This document shows, in pieces, positions 17,221-25,163 of a DNA stretch of 64,000 nucleotides. The stretch is from the NCBI GenBank assembly GCA_965658445.1, contig CBFHSF010000003.1, forward strand, positions 1 through 64,000, given 5' to 3'. The notes beneath the pieces were generated by a model. The model was not told the DNA's origin and ran no database searches. It worked only from the letters and a program-made list of their open reading frames with translations. Made by a program: the position numbers and the translations under genes. The DNA is from CBFHSF01 sp965658445 (lineage in GTDB: Bacteria; Bacteroidota; Bacteroidia; Flavobacteriales; Schleiferiaceae). How positions within the stretch are numbered: position 1 is the stretch's first letter; every line of letters begins with the position of its first letter.

Positions 17221-18042
17221 TTGAGCACTCCTACCAAGTACATAGATATCGAAAAGGTCATTTCTGAAAAGAACCCTACTCTGGGTAAATGGCTTCCCAA
17301 GTTTATCATCAACTACATCAAGAGAATCGCCCATGAGGACGACGTGAATCGAGCCATGAATGATTTTGGTCATTTGTATGGTGTCGATTTTGTCAACGCC
17401 TGTATGGAGCACCTCAACGCAGAAGTAGTCACCCATGGTTTGGAAAACGTGCCCAAAGAAGGAGGCGTTGTGTTGGCGAGTAATCATCCCCTAGGCGGGT
17501 TGGACGGTATCGCTTTCATGTGCGCCGTAGGCCGAATGAGAAGCGACCAGCAGTTTTTGGTGAACGACATATTGCTCAACATCAAGAATTTTGAGCCCCT
17601 CTTTATTCCTGTCAACAAGCACGGAGCCAATCCAAGATTTGCCATGAAGATGATAGACGAAGCGTATGCTTCAGAGTCTGCCGTAATGGTATTTCCAGCA
17701 GGCTTGGTTAGTCGATTGATCGATGGTAAAATCCAAGACTTAGAGTGGACAAAGAGCTTTGTGACCAAAGCCAAATCCTATCAAAAAGACATTATTCCCG
17801 TTCATATTGGAGGGCATAACTCCAAGCGTTTTTACCGAATTTCTAAATGGAGAAAGGCCCTCGGGATAAAAGCCAACATAGAGATGTTCTTCTTGGTAGA
17901 TGAAATGTATAAAATGTCAGGAAAGACCATTGAGATTTCTTTTGGCAAGCCCATCCCCGCAGAGGAATTAAAGTCTGGCCCTCCTCAAAAATGGGCAAAG
18001 AAGATTAGAGAAGAGGTCTATAAATTGGAAAGAAAGAAGTAA
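17221..18042 (+). CDS. PlsC/OlsA-like O-acyltransferase (GlsA-type, amino-acid lipid synthesis)
   Basis: Start taken as TTG 17221 (product MSTPTKYIDIEKVISEKNP, 273 residues), since the earlier TTG at 17197 lies inside the promoter. It has the lysophospholipid acyltransferase fold: block I is NHPLGGLDG (near residue 88; H and D separated by five residues rather than the usual four), and block III is FPAGLVSR (near 160). The N-terminal YIDIEKVI...KNP...LPKF segment resembles the GlsA/OlsA branch of Bacteroidota. With the N-acyltransferase gene 10 bp downstream it probably makes acyl-oxyacyl amino-acid lipids (glycine or ornithine type). Pair function is by analogy with glsB-glsA and olsBA; the amino acid used cannot be read from sequence. 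Confidence 0.8.
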   Translation: MSTPTKYIDIEKVISEKNPTLGKWLPKFIINYIKRIAHEDDVNRAMNDFGHLYGVDFVNACMEHLNAEVVTHGLENVPKEGGVVLASNHPLGGLDGIAFMCAVGRMRSDQQFLVNDILLNIKNFEPLFIPVNKHGANPRFAMKMIDEAYASESAVMVFPAGLVSRLIDGKIQDLEWTKSFVTKAKSYQKDIIPVHIGGHNSKRFYRISKWRKALGIKANIEMFFLVDEMYKMSGKTIEISFGKPIPAEELKSGPPQKWAKKIREEVYKLERKK

Positions 18043-18052
18043 TTTCACGTCG

Positions 18053-19009
18053 ATGGAAAAGATTTCGGACCCTGTTGAGGTCTCCAAGTTAGAAGAAGAG
18101 CTCAATGAAGAGCACTTTTTGCGCTACTCTAACAAGGCGAGCAACGAGCTGTATCTTGTAAATGCGCACAACGCACCCCATGTGATGGAAGAGATTGGTC
18201 GACTGAGGGAAATTACCTTCAGAGAGGCTGGCGGTGGAACAGGAAAGTCTACCGACATTGACAAGTATGACACTGCCGAGTTTCCATATGATCAACTGGT
18301 GCTGTGGAATCCAGACGCCAAAGAAATCATCGCAGGGTACCGCCTTTTGGATTGCAACAAGGCACTTAAACACAAAGACGGCCTTCACCTCTTGGCGACA
18401 TCACACCTCTACGAATTCACCGATAAGTTTATAAACAACTATCTCCCAGAGACCTTGGAATTGGGAAGGAGTTTTGTTCAGCCCAAGTATCAAAAGGGAT
18501 CATTGGCTAAGAAAGGGCTTTTTGCCTTAGATAACCTTTGGGACGGACTGGGTGCGGTCATTCATCAACGCCCAGAAATCAAGTACCTCTTCGGAAAAGT
18601 TACCATGTACACCACTTACGATACTGATGGCAGAAATGCACTGATGGCGTTTATGGACACGTACTTTCCTGATCCTGAAAACTTGATTTATCCCTACGAC
18701 CCACTAATTTCCAAAGAGGACAAGGCGCCTTACATGGAATTGTTCGAGGGGCTCTCATACAAGGAAGGGTATTTGGTGATCAACAAGCTCATAAGAAACA
18801 TGGGGCTTAACATTCCTCCGCTGATCAATTCCTACATGAATCTCAGTACTTCTATGAAGAACTTTGGAACCAGTCTTAATGATGAGTTTGGAGATGTAGA
18901 GGAGACGGGAATTCTAGTAACCATTAAGGACATTCTTCCGGACAAGCAGGAGAGGTATTTTGATACGTACAGCACTCATTGTACGTACGGTTCGCCCCCT
19001 TGGAAATAA
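18053..19009 (+). CDS. GNAT-type N-acyltransferase (OlsB/GlsB-like, 'hemolysin' family)
   Basis: 318 residues. An Acetyltransf_5/autoinducer-synthase-like GNAT domain spans about residues 30-200: EIGRLREITFREAGGGTGKSTDIDKYD, then IAGYRLL, then LELGRSFVQPKYQ as the acyl-donor binding strand. This is the fold of OlsB and GlsB, which transfer a 3-hydroxyacyl group from acyl-ACP to the amino group of ornithine or glycine; the O-acyltransferase encoded just upstream would add the second chain. The extra C-terminal 100 residues (from PLINSYMNLS) are normal for the Bacteroidota members. Same transcript as the preceding gene. Confidence 0.82.
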   Translation: MEKISDPVEVSKLEEELNEEHFLRYSNKASNELYLVNAHNAPHVMEEIGRLREITFREAGGGTGKSTDIDKYDTAEFPYDQLVLWNPDAKEIIAGYRLLDCNKALKHKDGLHLLATSHLYEFTDKFINNYLPETLELGRSFVQPKYQKGSLAKKGLFALDNLWDGLGAVIHQRPEIKYLFGKVTMYTTYDTDGRNALMAFMDTYFPDPENLIYPYDPLISKEDKAPYMELFEGLSYKEGYLVINKLIRNMGLNIPPLINSYMNLSTSMKNFGTSLNDEFGDVEETGILVTIKDILPDKQERYFDTYSTHCTYGSPPWK

Positions 19010-19020
19010 GTTTTGTGATT

Positions 19021-20058
19021 TTATAGTTCCCAACCAAAGTTGGTTTGGATAATGTAATCCAGCTCGGTCCCGCCTTCAGCAGGCTGGTTGTCGTAGTTCA
19101 TAGAGTACCCAACCTTTATATAAAAGTCCATGGGTAAGTCGTATTTCAAATCTGCTTTTAAATCAAAACGGAAGCGCCTTGATTCTGTAAGACTAGGGTA
19201 GGCCGTTCCCACCGTAGAAAAGCTTAAGTCCCCAATGTCAAAGACGCTAAAGTCAATTCCTAAAAAGCCTTCGAGAGACTCCCGATTAGAGTTCTCTGTG
19301 GCATAGTTTTCAGCCGTGCCCGCTAGTCCTGCGTTTATGTTAAAATACAGGTGGTTATTTCGGATGAGGTAATTACCAACACCCAACTTACCAGTAGAAC
19401 GCAGGTTCAGCTGCTGCTCGGTATTGCTGAGGAAGGAGCTAGACGCAAGGAAAAACCAATTCTTTTTGATGATGTTGTTGTAGTCTATTTGAGCTTCTGT
19501 ACGTTCGGTAGGTGCCACTGAATCTTGAACTGAGCGCAAAGCGGAGAAAGAACCCGACAACCTCCAAAAGTCAGCCGAATAACCCAAGTTCATACGGGTG
19601 TTCAGTTGGCTTAGAGAGCTGGCTTTTGTAAAGCTGTAACCAAAGTCTACAGAAGCGTCAAGCTTTTTCCAAAAAGATCGGTCTAGAGATTTTATGTAGA
19701 CGATGTCTTCGTTGGTCACATTCCGAGTAATGGGCGAGGTGTAGGCCCTAAATTTTTTCATTACCCCGCGAACTGACATAATCCCAGTCGAATCGGTAGA
19801 AATGTTTCCAAAAATGTTTTCTCCTGTTTTTAATGTAATGAGATAATACCGAAAGGTATTGATAGAAATGACTTCATCCCACTCAATTTTAAAGTCGTCA
19901 TCACTAAAGTCCGTTTCAAAAGTTAAAACGCCACGGTTCATTTCCTTTACCTCCCCAATTAGGTATTGTTTCTGAGAAAAAACCACAGAGTCCTTTTGCC
20001 CTTGCACAATGGCTGGGACAAACATCAGAAAACATAATAAAAGCTTCAGCTTAGTCAT
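19021..20058 (-). CDS. DUF481 outer-membrane beta-barrel protein
   Basis: 345 residues from ATG 20058, giving the signal peptide MTKLKLLLCFLMFVPAIVQGQ; the longer frame to 20097 crosses the promoter at 20067 and is rejected. Residues about 25-125 form a small beta-rich N-domain (IGEVKEMNRGVLTFETD..., LKTGENIFGNI), and from about 140 alternating aromatic strands form a barrel ending FGWEL, with the terminal residue hydrophobic as expected for an outer-membrane barrel. This is the DUF481 pattern seen throughout Bacteroidota. Role unknown. Confidence 0.82.
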   Translation of the reverse strand: MTKLKLLLCFLMFVPAIVQGQKDSVVFSQKQYLIGEVKEMNRGVLTFETDFSDDDFKIEWDEVISINTFRYYLITLKTGENIFGNISTDSTGIMSVRGVMKKFRAYTSPITRNVTNEDIVYIKSLDRSFWKKLDASVDFGYSFTKASSLSQLNTRMNLGYSADFWRLSGSFSALRSVQDSVAPTERTEAQIDYNNIIKKNWFFLASSSFLSNTEQQLNLRSTGKLGVGNYLIRNNHLYFNINAGLAGTAENYATENSNRESLEGFLGIDFSVFDIGDLSFSTVGTAYPSLTESRRFRFDLKADLKYDLPMDFYIKVGYSMNYDNQPAEGGTELDYIIQTNFGWEL

Positions 20059-20066
20059 TCGGTCGA

Positions 20067-20074
20067 CAAAGGTA
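20067..20074 (-). promoter_or_regulatory. -7 element for the DUF481 gene
   Basis: TACCTTTG on the minus strand, exact consensus, only 8 bases before the ATG at 20058; the mRNA would have almost no 5' leader. Confidence 0.5.
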
Positions 20075-20121
20075 CACTTCCAAAAGAGCCAACACAACCT
20101 AATTTTTAGAAAGGAGAATGG

Positions 20122-23001
20122 CTAGGGAACCACCACCTTTTGGGTAAGAATATGGCCGTCCTCTGTGACGGCCTTTACGAGATATACTCCTGCCTTCAGT
20201 GCTTGAAGAGAAGAAGAAAGCGATTCAGAACCCGTAATCACCAACTGACCGCCCATTGAGTATATCTCAACGCTCTTGATTTTTTCTTTAGTGGCCTGAG
20301 AAAAAGGCGAATCCCAAGTGAATGCTGAAAGCGCTGTAGGAGCACAGTTCTGAAGGATTAACGGAGGACTCTCCTCTAGAGAAATTGTCTTACCATTTAC
20401 TAGATTTATACAGGAGTCCTCCTCAAAAACAATAAACCATGACGAAGGATCTGGGGTGGTTGCTGTAGCCTTCCACCCCAACGCAGAGTGTTTCCGAAAG
20501 GCTACTTTAACCGAAGTAGAAAAGTCAAGACTTAATATAGAGCAGGCTACACTGTCCATTCCAAAGGGGGACAATAGTGCCCATTCATTAGCAGGCGTCA
20601 CTCCGTCCTCCGCGGCATTAAAACTCGAAGACTTTCCAGGTTTGTTAACCAAATAAACAACATCAGACTTCAACCCTAAAGAGTCAAAAACAAGCTTTAC
20701 ATAAGACCTGTTTTCCATTTCGTCGGATTTGTTCTTTAGCGATAACTGCAGAGAGTCTATCGAGGACATTGAAGTGTCTACAAAAGCTGCCCCTGCTGTC
20801 GTATCCACAATTCGAACAAAGAATGATTGCCCCGGAGCTATCTGCGAGGAAACATTAGGGGTTCCCAATTGTCCGTCAGAAAACTCCCAGCTGTTTAAGG
20901 GCTCATTCCATATGTAATACAAAGGACTAATCAGCCCGCCTGAGAACGCGGCAAGACTTGGCCAATGGATTTGTGAAGGGTAGGGGTTGTGCCAAAGAAC
21001 CCAGCCATCCGTTATTTGGTTGGCATAACCCCCTCCCCAGCCCGTACCGTTGTTGTATTGTGAAGGCAAGGATTCAGCTGCTGTTTTCCATCCGGCCCCC
21101 TTAAATGTTATCGTCTTTGGCCAGGTTGAACTTCCTTGTGTAAAGCTTGAATCTAAGTACATTATGAACCCACAACTATCTGCTTTTGAAAAGGAATTTA
21201 TTGGCGCGTGCCAGTTTCCCGTTTTTGAGTTCCAGTAATAAATATTGGACCCGTTTGGATGATTTTTAAACTGAAGGGTGGCTTGCGTGGAAGGATACGC
21301 AAACGTGCATTCGGTAAGCGGAATGCTAATCATTTTCCACCCCGGGTTATTGAAAACGACATCAAAAAGGACCGTTCCGTTTTCGGAGAAGTTATTGCCT
21401 TTAGCTTGTGCTTGGCCTAAGGAAGACCCTATTAGCCAAATGACACCCTTGTTGAAAATACTGTCCACAGAAAGAAGCCCTCTCGGTCGAATGCTTAAGG
21501 TATCAGAGTGAAGAGTTACCACACTTGCACAAAGGGTATCCAACACTAAACGATCTGCAATCCATAGGGTATCGGAGGGTTTGTTAGGAGGAACTTTAGG
21601 GAACCACCTCTGTCTGCAAAATCGATGTTCAAAGGCTGCCGAGCCGGGAGACCCTCCGTCCAAAACAGACACTCCCCATGAGGAAGATAAGGAAGGGTTG
21701 GAAAAAAAATCCCACACAAGAGAATAACCGTCAGGACAAGTGGGCCAACCGGTGGAGGCAGCGTAACGCAATTCGAAATGAGGTTTATATAAAGGGTCGA
21801 GTAAAAAGAGACTGTCCTCGGTATTGTTCAATCGGACATTTGAGTTGTACTCTAGGTCCACAGGGACGGATCCGTTTTCTGAGGTGTCTGTTGAAAGGCC
21901 GACTACTAAAAAATGCTCCGGAGGAAGGTTCCGCAAGGAATCAGGAAAATCATAAGAATCAGTGCCCGAATGTAGGCTCCAGCCTTTGAGGTCAAGCGTG
22001 TCCCTAGAGGCGTTGTATAGCTCTACCCACTCCTTTTTGGATTCGTCAACGGCCCCTCCTTTTGGGTTGTACATGACTTCAGTTATCCAAAGAGAATCAT
22101 AGGACCTAAATGTTTTGGTAAAGTTCAAGGGGTCACTCACGCCAAAGTCATTAACCGCAATTAAAGTGAAGGATATAAGACTGTCCTCTGGAACATCGAA
22201 CAAGGCAAAAGAGGAGGTTGTAGTATCTAAGAACCCAATCCCCGTTCCTTGTAAATTTCCTCGCCACGCATTGGATAGACCCAGAGTATCAATTGTAGAA
22301 TCTGTTACGGAAGGGAAGCCCATTGTGGATGCTGCCAAGTAATATAAAGGAGAGCATGTGGAAATTTCGGGGGTAAAGGCAAAACCCAAGGAATGTGATA
22401 ACGATTCAGAGAGTGCCGGTTTTCCCGGAACTGAACACCCAACGGTAGATTGTCCTGAGTTGAGACTGCCGGGTGTGGATGGGTTCAGAACGTTCCAAGA
22501 AAAATGTGAGAGGGCACTTCCTGAGCCAGAGAGTCCAAGCGACTGCCCAATGGGCGAAGTGTTGGTTTCGGAAACGGGAAGTACGCCCCCCACAAGGCCC
22601 AAAGCAGGACCGCTCACTAGGGTAAATGAAGATTCGAAAAAGAGTAAGTGGTGAACTTCACCTGTATCCGCAAGGCAAAGAGCTTCAGGTCCGTTTTGGA
22701 TTTTGATCCAAGTGAAAAAGAAAGCGAAACCGTTCACGGTGTCTCCGGCCGACCACGAAGACACCTTGGAGGTGGAGGTGACTTTTCCCGTAGATCCATT
22801 GTAAATGGAAAGCTCCAAAGTTGCCCAAAGGGCAGAATCAGATTGAGGGATTACCACTTCCACAAACTCCAAAGTATCGGCGCCGACGTTGTCATAGTGG
22901 AACTCATTGATCCATGGGTTTTGAGATTGTCCAAGCATTGAGCCGGACATTGCCAAAAAGGCCATGCAACACAAAAAATTCAAATAGTTGATTCGCTTCA
23001 T
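20122..23001 (-). CDS. Secreted lamin-tail-domain protein with T9SS sorting domain
   Basis: 959 residues. Signal peptide (about residues 1-24, ending SMLGQ). A first region (25-180) starts NPWINEFHYDNVGADTLEFVEV, which is a lamin-tail-like opening; a second, clearer lamin-tail domain begins SLWITEVMYNPKGG near residue 307 and contains KEWVELYNAS and LKGWSLHSG. The last 75 residues (KSVEIYSMGGQLV...GVYLVKAVTEDGHILTQKVVVP) are a type A T9SS sorting domain, so it is exported across the outer membrane and probably displayed at the surface. Lamin-tail domains in such proteins are thought to bind glycans or DNA, but the target is unknown. It has its own promoter at 23017. Confidence 0.85.
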   Translation of the reverse strand: MKRINYLNFLCCMAFLAMSGSMLGQSQNPWINEFHYDNVGADTLEFVEVVIPQSDSALWATLELSIYNGSTGKVTSTSKVSSWSAGDTVNGFAFFFTWIKIQNGPEALCLADTGEVHHLLFFESSFTLVSGPALGLVGGVLPVSETNTSPIGQSLGLSGSGSALSHFSWNVLNPSTPGSLNSGQSTVGCSVPGKPALSESLSHSLGFAFTPEISTCSPLYYLAASTMGFPSVTDSTIDTLGLSNAWRGNLQGTGIGFLDTTTSSFALFDVPEDSLISFTLIAVNDFGVSDPLNFTKTFRSYDSLWITEVMYNPKGGAVDESKKEWVELYNASRDTLDLKGWSLHSGTDSYDFPDSLRNLPPEHFLVVGLSTDTSENGSVPVDLEYNSNVRLNNTEDSLFLLDPLYKPHFELRYAASTGWPTCPDGYSLVWDFFSNPSLSSSWGVSVLDGGSPGSAAFEHRFCRQRWFPKVPPNKPSDTLWIADRLVLDTLCASVVTLHSDTLSIRPRGLLSVDSIFNKGVIWLIGSSLGQAQAKGNNFSENGTVLFDVVFNNPGWKMISIPLTECTFAYPSTQATLQFKNHPNGSNIYYWNSKTGNWHAPINSFSKADSCGFIMYLDSSFTQGSSTWPKTITFKGAGWKTAAESLPSQYNNGTGWGGGYANQITDGWVLWHNPYPSQIHWPSLAAFSGGLISPLYYIWNEPLNSWEFSDGQLGTPNVSSQIAPGQSFFVRIVDTTAGAAFVDTSMSSIDSLQLSLKNKSDEMENRSYVKLVFDSLGLKSDVVYLVNKPGKSSSFNAAEDGVTPANEWALLSPFGMDSVACSILSLDFSTSVKVAFRKHSALGWKATATTPDPSSWFIVFEEDSCINLVNGKTISLEESPPLILQNCAPTALSAFTWDSPFSQATKEKIKSVEIYSMGGQLVITGSESLSSSLQALKAGVYLVKAVTEDGHILTQKVVVP

Positions 23002-23016
23002 TATTCTTGGTTTGAA

Positions 23017-23025
23017 GCAAAAGTA
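23017..23025 (-). promoter_or_regulatory. -7 element for the lamin-tail gene
   Basis: TACTTTTGC on the minus strand, exact TAnnTTTG consensus, 15 bp before the ATG at 23001. Confidence 0.6.
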
Positions 23026-23150
23026 TTTTGACCTCTATAAACAAGGCGTCAAGTAAACGGCTCTTACCGATTAAACAAGTCTTGAAAAAAGAAAAGATAA
23101 TGCGGAAGCGAAGCCTCAACCTTTGTAAATTAGCCGCAAATCACAGACCT

Positions 23151-23930
23151 ATGAGCAACTATATATCTACAGTAGAAGAGAATGGCGTAATGACCATTCA
23201 GTTCAATAGAGCGGACAAATACAACAGTTTTGTTCGAGAAATGGCCTTTGCGTTCCACGATGCTATAGACCGTGCCGCGGAGGAAGAATCCATTAGATGT
23301 ATCGTCATCACTGGGAGTGGCAAAGCCTTTTGTGCCGGTCAAGATCTCGCCGAGGCCATCGACCCCGAAGGACCGGAATTGACTAAAATCGTTTCAGAGC
23401 ATTACAACCCCATAATTACTAGGATTAGAAGCATAGAAAAACCCGTTATTGCCGCTGTAAATGGTGTGGCTGCTGGCGCGGGAGCCAACATAGCATTGGC
23501 CTGTGACATTGTTTATGCTACAGAGTCTGCCAAGTTTATTCAGGCGTTTTCTAAAATTGGCTTGATACCCGACAGCGGAGGTACTTTTTTCTTGCCAAGA
23601 TTGATTGGATTTCAGCGAGCTTCTGCTCTTATGATGACAGGAGATCCCGTTTCTGCAAAGGAAGCGGTGGATATGGGTATGATTTACGGAATCTTTTCTG
23701 ATGATGACTTCGCTAGTTCTGTAAAGGCTGTTGCCGAAAAGATGGCAGCCATGCCAACTCTAGGGCTGGGCCTTACCAAGAGACTACTCAACCAGAGTTA
23801 CTCAAATAATTTGCAAGAGCAACTTCATCAAGAAGATGTGGTTCAGACCGAAGCGGGTCAGAGCTATGATTACAATGAAGGTGTACAAGCCTTTCTAGAA
23901 AAGAGAAAACCAGAATTTAAAGGAAAGTAA
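23151..23930 (+). CDS. paaG: Enoyl-CoA hydratase/isomerase, PaaG type
   Basis: Start at ATG 23151 (MSNYISTVEENGVMTIQFNR), 259 residues. PaaG isomerises the ring-1,2-epoxide of phenylacetyl-CoA to the oxepin form. Crotonase features: CIVITGSGKAFCAGQDLAE as first oxyanion-hole segment, NGVAAGAGANIALACDIVYA as second, and FSKIGLIPDSGGTFFLPRLIG with the PDSGG aspartate typical of PaaG rather than the Glu pair of classical hydratases. The neighbouring 3-hydroxyacyl-CoA dehydrogenase starts 5 bp after the stop. Other Paa genes are at 45-51 kb. A general enoyl-CoA hydratase is the alternative. Confidence 0.82.
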   Translation: MSNYISTVEENGVMTIQFNRADKYNSFVREMAFAFHDAIDRAAEEESIRCIVITGSGKAFCAGQDLAEAIDPEGPELTKIVSEHYNPIITRIRSIEKPVIAAVNGVAAGAGANIALACDIVYATESAKFIQAFSKIGLIPDSGGTFFLPRLIGFQRASALMMTGDPVSAKEAVDMGMIYGIFSDDDFASSVKAVAEKMAAMPTLGLGLTKRLLNQSYSNNLQEQLHQEDVVQTEAGQSYDYNEGVQAFLEKRKPEFKGK

Positions 23931-23935
23931 AAAAT

Positions 23936-25075
23936 ATGATTTCTGTAGGAGTTGTAGGAGCAGGGGCCATGGGCTCAGGAATTGCACAAATAGCCGCTCA
24001 AAACGGCCATCAAGTATATATTTACGACACACAAGCGGCGGGATTGGAGCGCTCGGAAAAGGGCCTCGTTAAAATTCTAAACCGATTGGAGGAAAAAGGA
24101 AAGATTTCTTCTGCTCAAGAAGTATTGGGAAGAATTCACTTTGCTGATAACCTCAAGCAATTAGCAGGTTGTGGATTGGTGATTGAGGCCATTGTCGAAA
24201 ACCTGGACGCCAAGAAGAGTGTTTTTCAGCTTCTTGAAAGTATGCTTTCGGCGGAAGCCATATTAGCCACCAATACATCATCGCTGTCCATTGCTTCTAT
24301 TTCTGCTGCCGTGGAAAGGCCCGAACGCGTATTGGGAATCCACTTTTTTAACCCGGCACCCTTGATGCCTTTGGTTGAAATCATACCTTCTCTAACCACT
24401 TCTGACGAGGTGACCCAACGTGCAAAAGACCTCATAGACTCTTGGGGAAAGAGCACGGTAATTGCCAAGGACACACCCGGATTTATTGTAAACCGCGTGG
24501 CAAGACCCTTCTACTCAGAATCTATCAAAATGCTGGAAGAAGGCGTCGCGGATATGGTGACTATTGACTGGGCTCTTGAAGAAATCGGAGGGTTTAGAAT
24601 GGGCCCATTTAAATTGATGGACCTCATAGGACACGATGTTAATTACGTCGTGACCGAAACCGTTTGGACACAGTTCTACTACGACCCAAGATTTAAACCC
24701 TCAATTACCCAGAAGAGGTTGTTGGAAGCCGGGTTACTGGGAAGAAAGGCAGGTAGAGGTTTTTACTCCTATGCTGAAAACGCCGTTCAGCCTGAGCCAA
24801 ATACAGATCCCGCTTTGGGGGAATACATAGTAAATCGCGTATTGGCGCTTCTGATCAATGAAGCTTACGACGCTGTTTTTATGCAAATTGGAACCGAAAC
24901 CGATGTGGACATCGCGATGACTAAGGGAGTGAATTATCCCAAGGGGCTTTTGGCTTGGTCTCGAGAAATCGGTCCACCCGTTGTCCTAGAAAGACTTCAG
25001 GCTTTGTACCGTGAGTTTCAGGATGATAGGTATCGCCCTAACCCTCTCCTAAAAAAGGTCGCTGTCAACGATTAA
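23936..25075 (+). CDS. paaH: 3-hydroxyacyl-CoA dehydrogenase, PaaH type
   Basis: 379 residues. PaaH oxidises 3-hydroxyadipyl-CoA to 3-oxoadipyl-CoA, the substrate of the thiolase PaaJ. N-terminal Rossmann fold with GVVGAGAMGSGIAQIAAQNG (residues 4-23), the ILATNTSSLSI and GIHFFNPAPLMPLVEI motifs including the catalytic His-Glu pair, and the SWGKSTVIAKDTPGFIVNRV segment before the helical C-terminal domain, which is duplicated in part (a second NRVLALLINEAYDA unit). Co-transcribed with paaG. Confidence 0.88.
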   Translation: MISVGVVGAGAMGSGIAQIAAQNGHQVYIYDTQAAGLERSEKGLVKILNRLEEKGKISSAQEVLGRIHFADNLKQLAGCGLVIEAIVENLDAKKSVFQLLESMLSAEAILATNTSSLSIASISAAVERPERVLGIHFFNPAPLMPLVEIIPSLTTSDEVTQRAKDLIDSWGKSTVIAKDTPGFIVNRVARPFYSESIKMLEEGVADMVTIDWALEEIGGFRMGPFKLMDLIGHDVNYVVTETVWTQFYYDPRFKPSITQKRLLEAGLLGRKAGRGFYSYAENAVQPEPNTDPALGEYIVNRVLALLINEAYDAVFMQIGTETDVDIAMTKGVNYPKGLLAWSREIGPPVVLERLQALYREFQDDRYRPNPLLKKVAVND

Positions 25076-25136
25076 TCACCACTGTACCCGAATAATCATT
25101 TAGAATCCAATTAGCGCACAGTTAATTTGGACGTGG

Positions 25137-25144
25137 TACTTTTG
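25137..25144 (+). promoter_or_regulatory. -7 element for the 2020-residue surface protein gene
   Basis: TACTTTTG, exact consensus, 19 bp before the ATG at 25164. Confidence 0.55.
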
Positions 25145-25163
25145 TATCATACGTAAAGAATCT

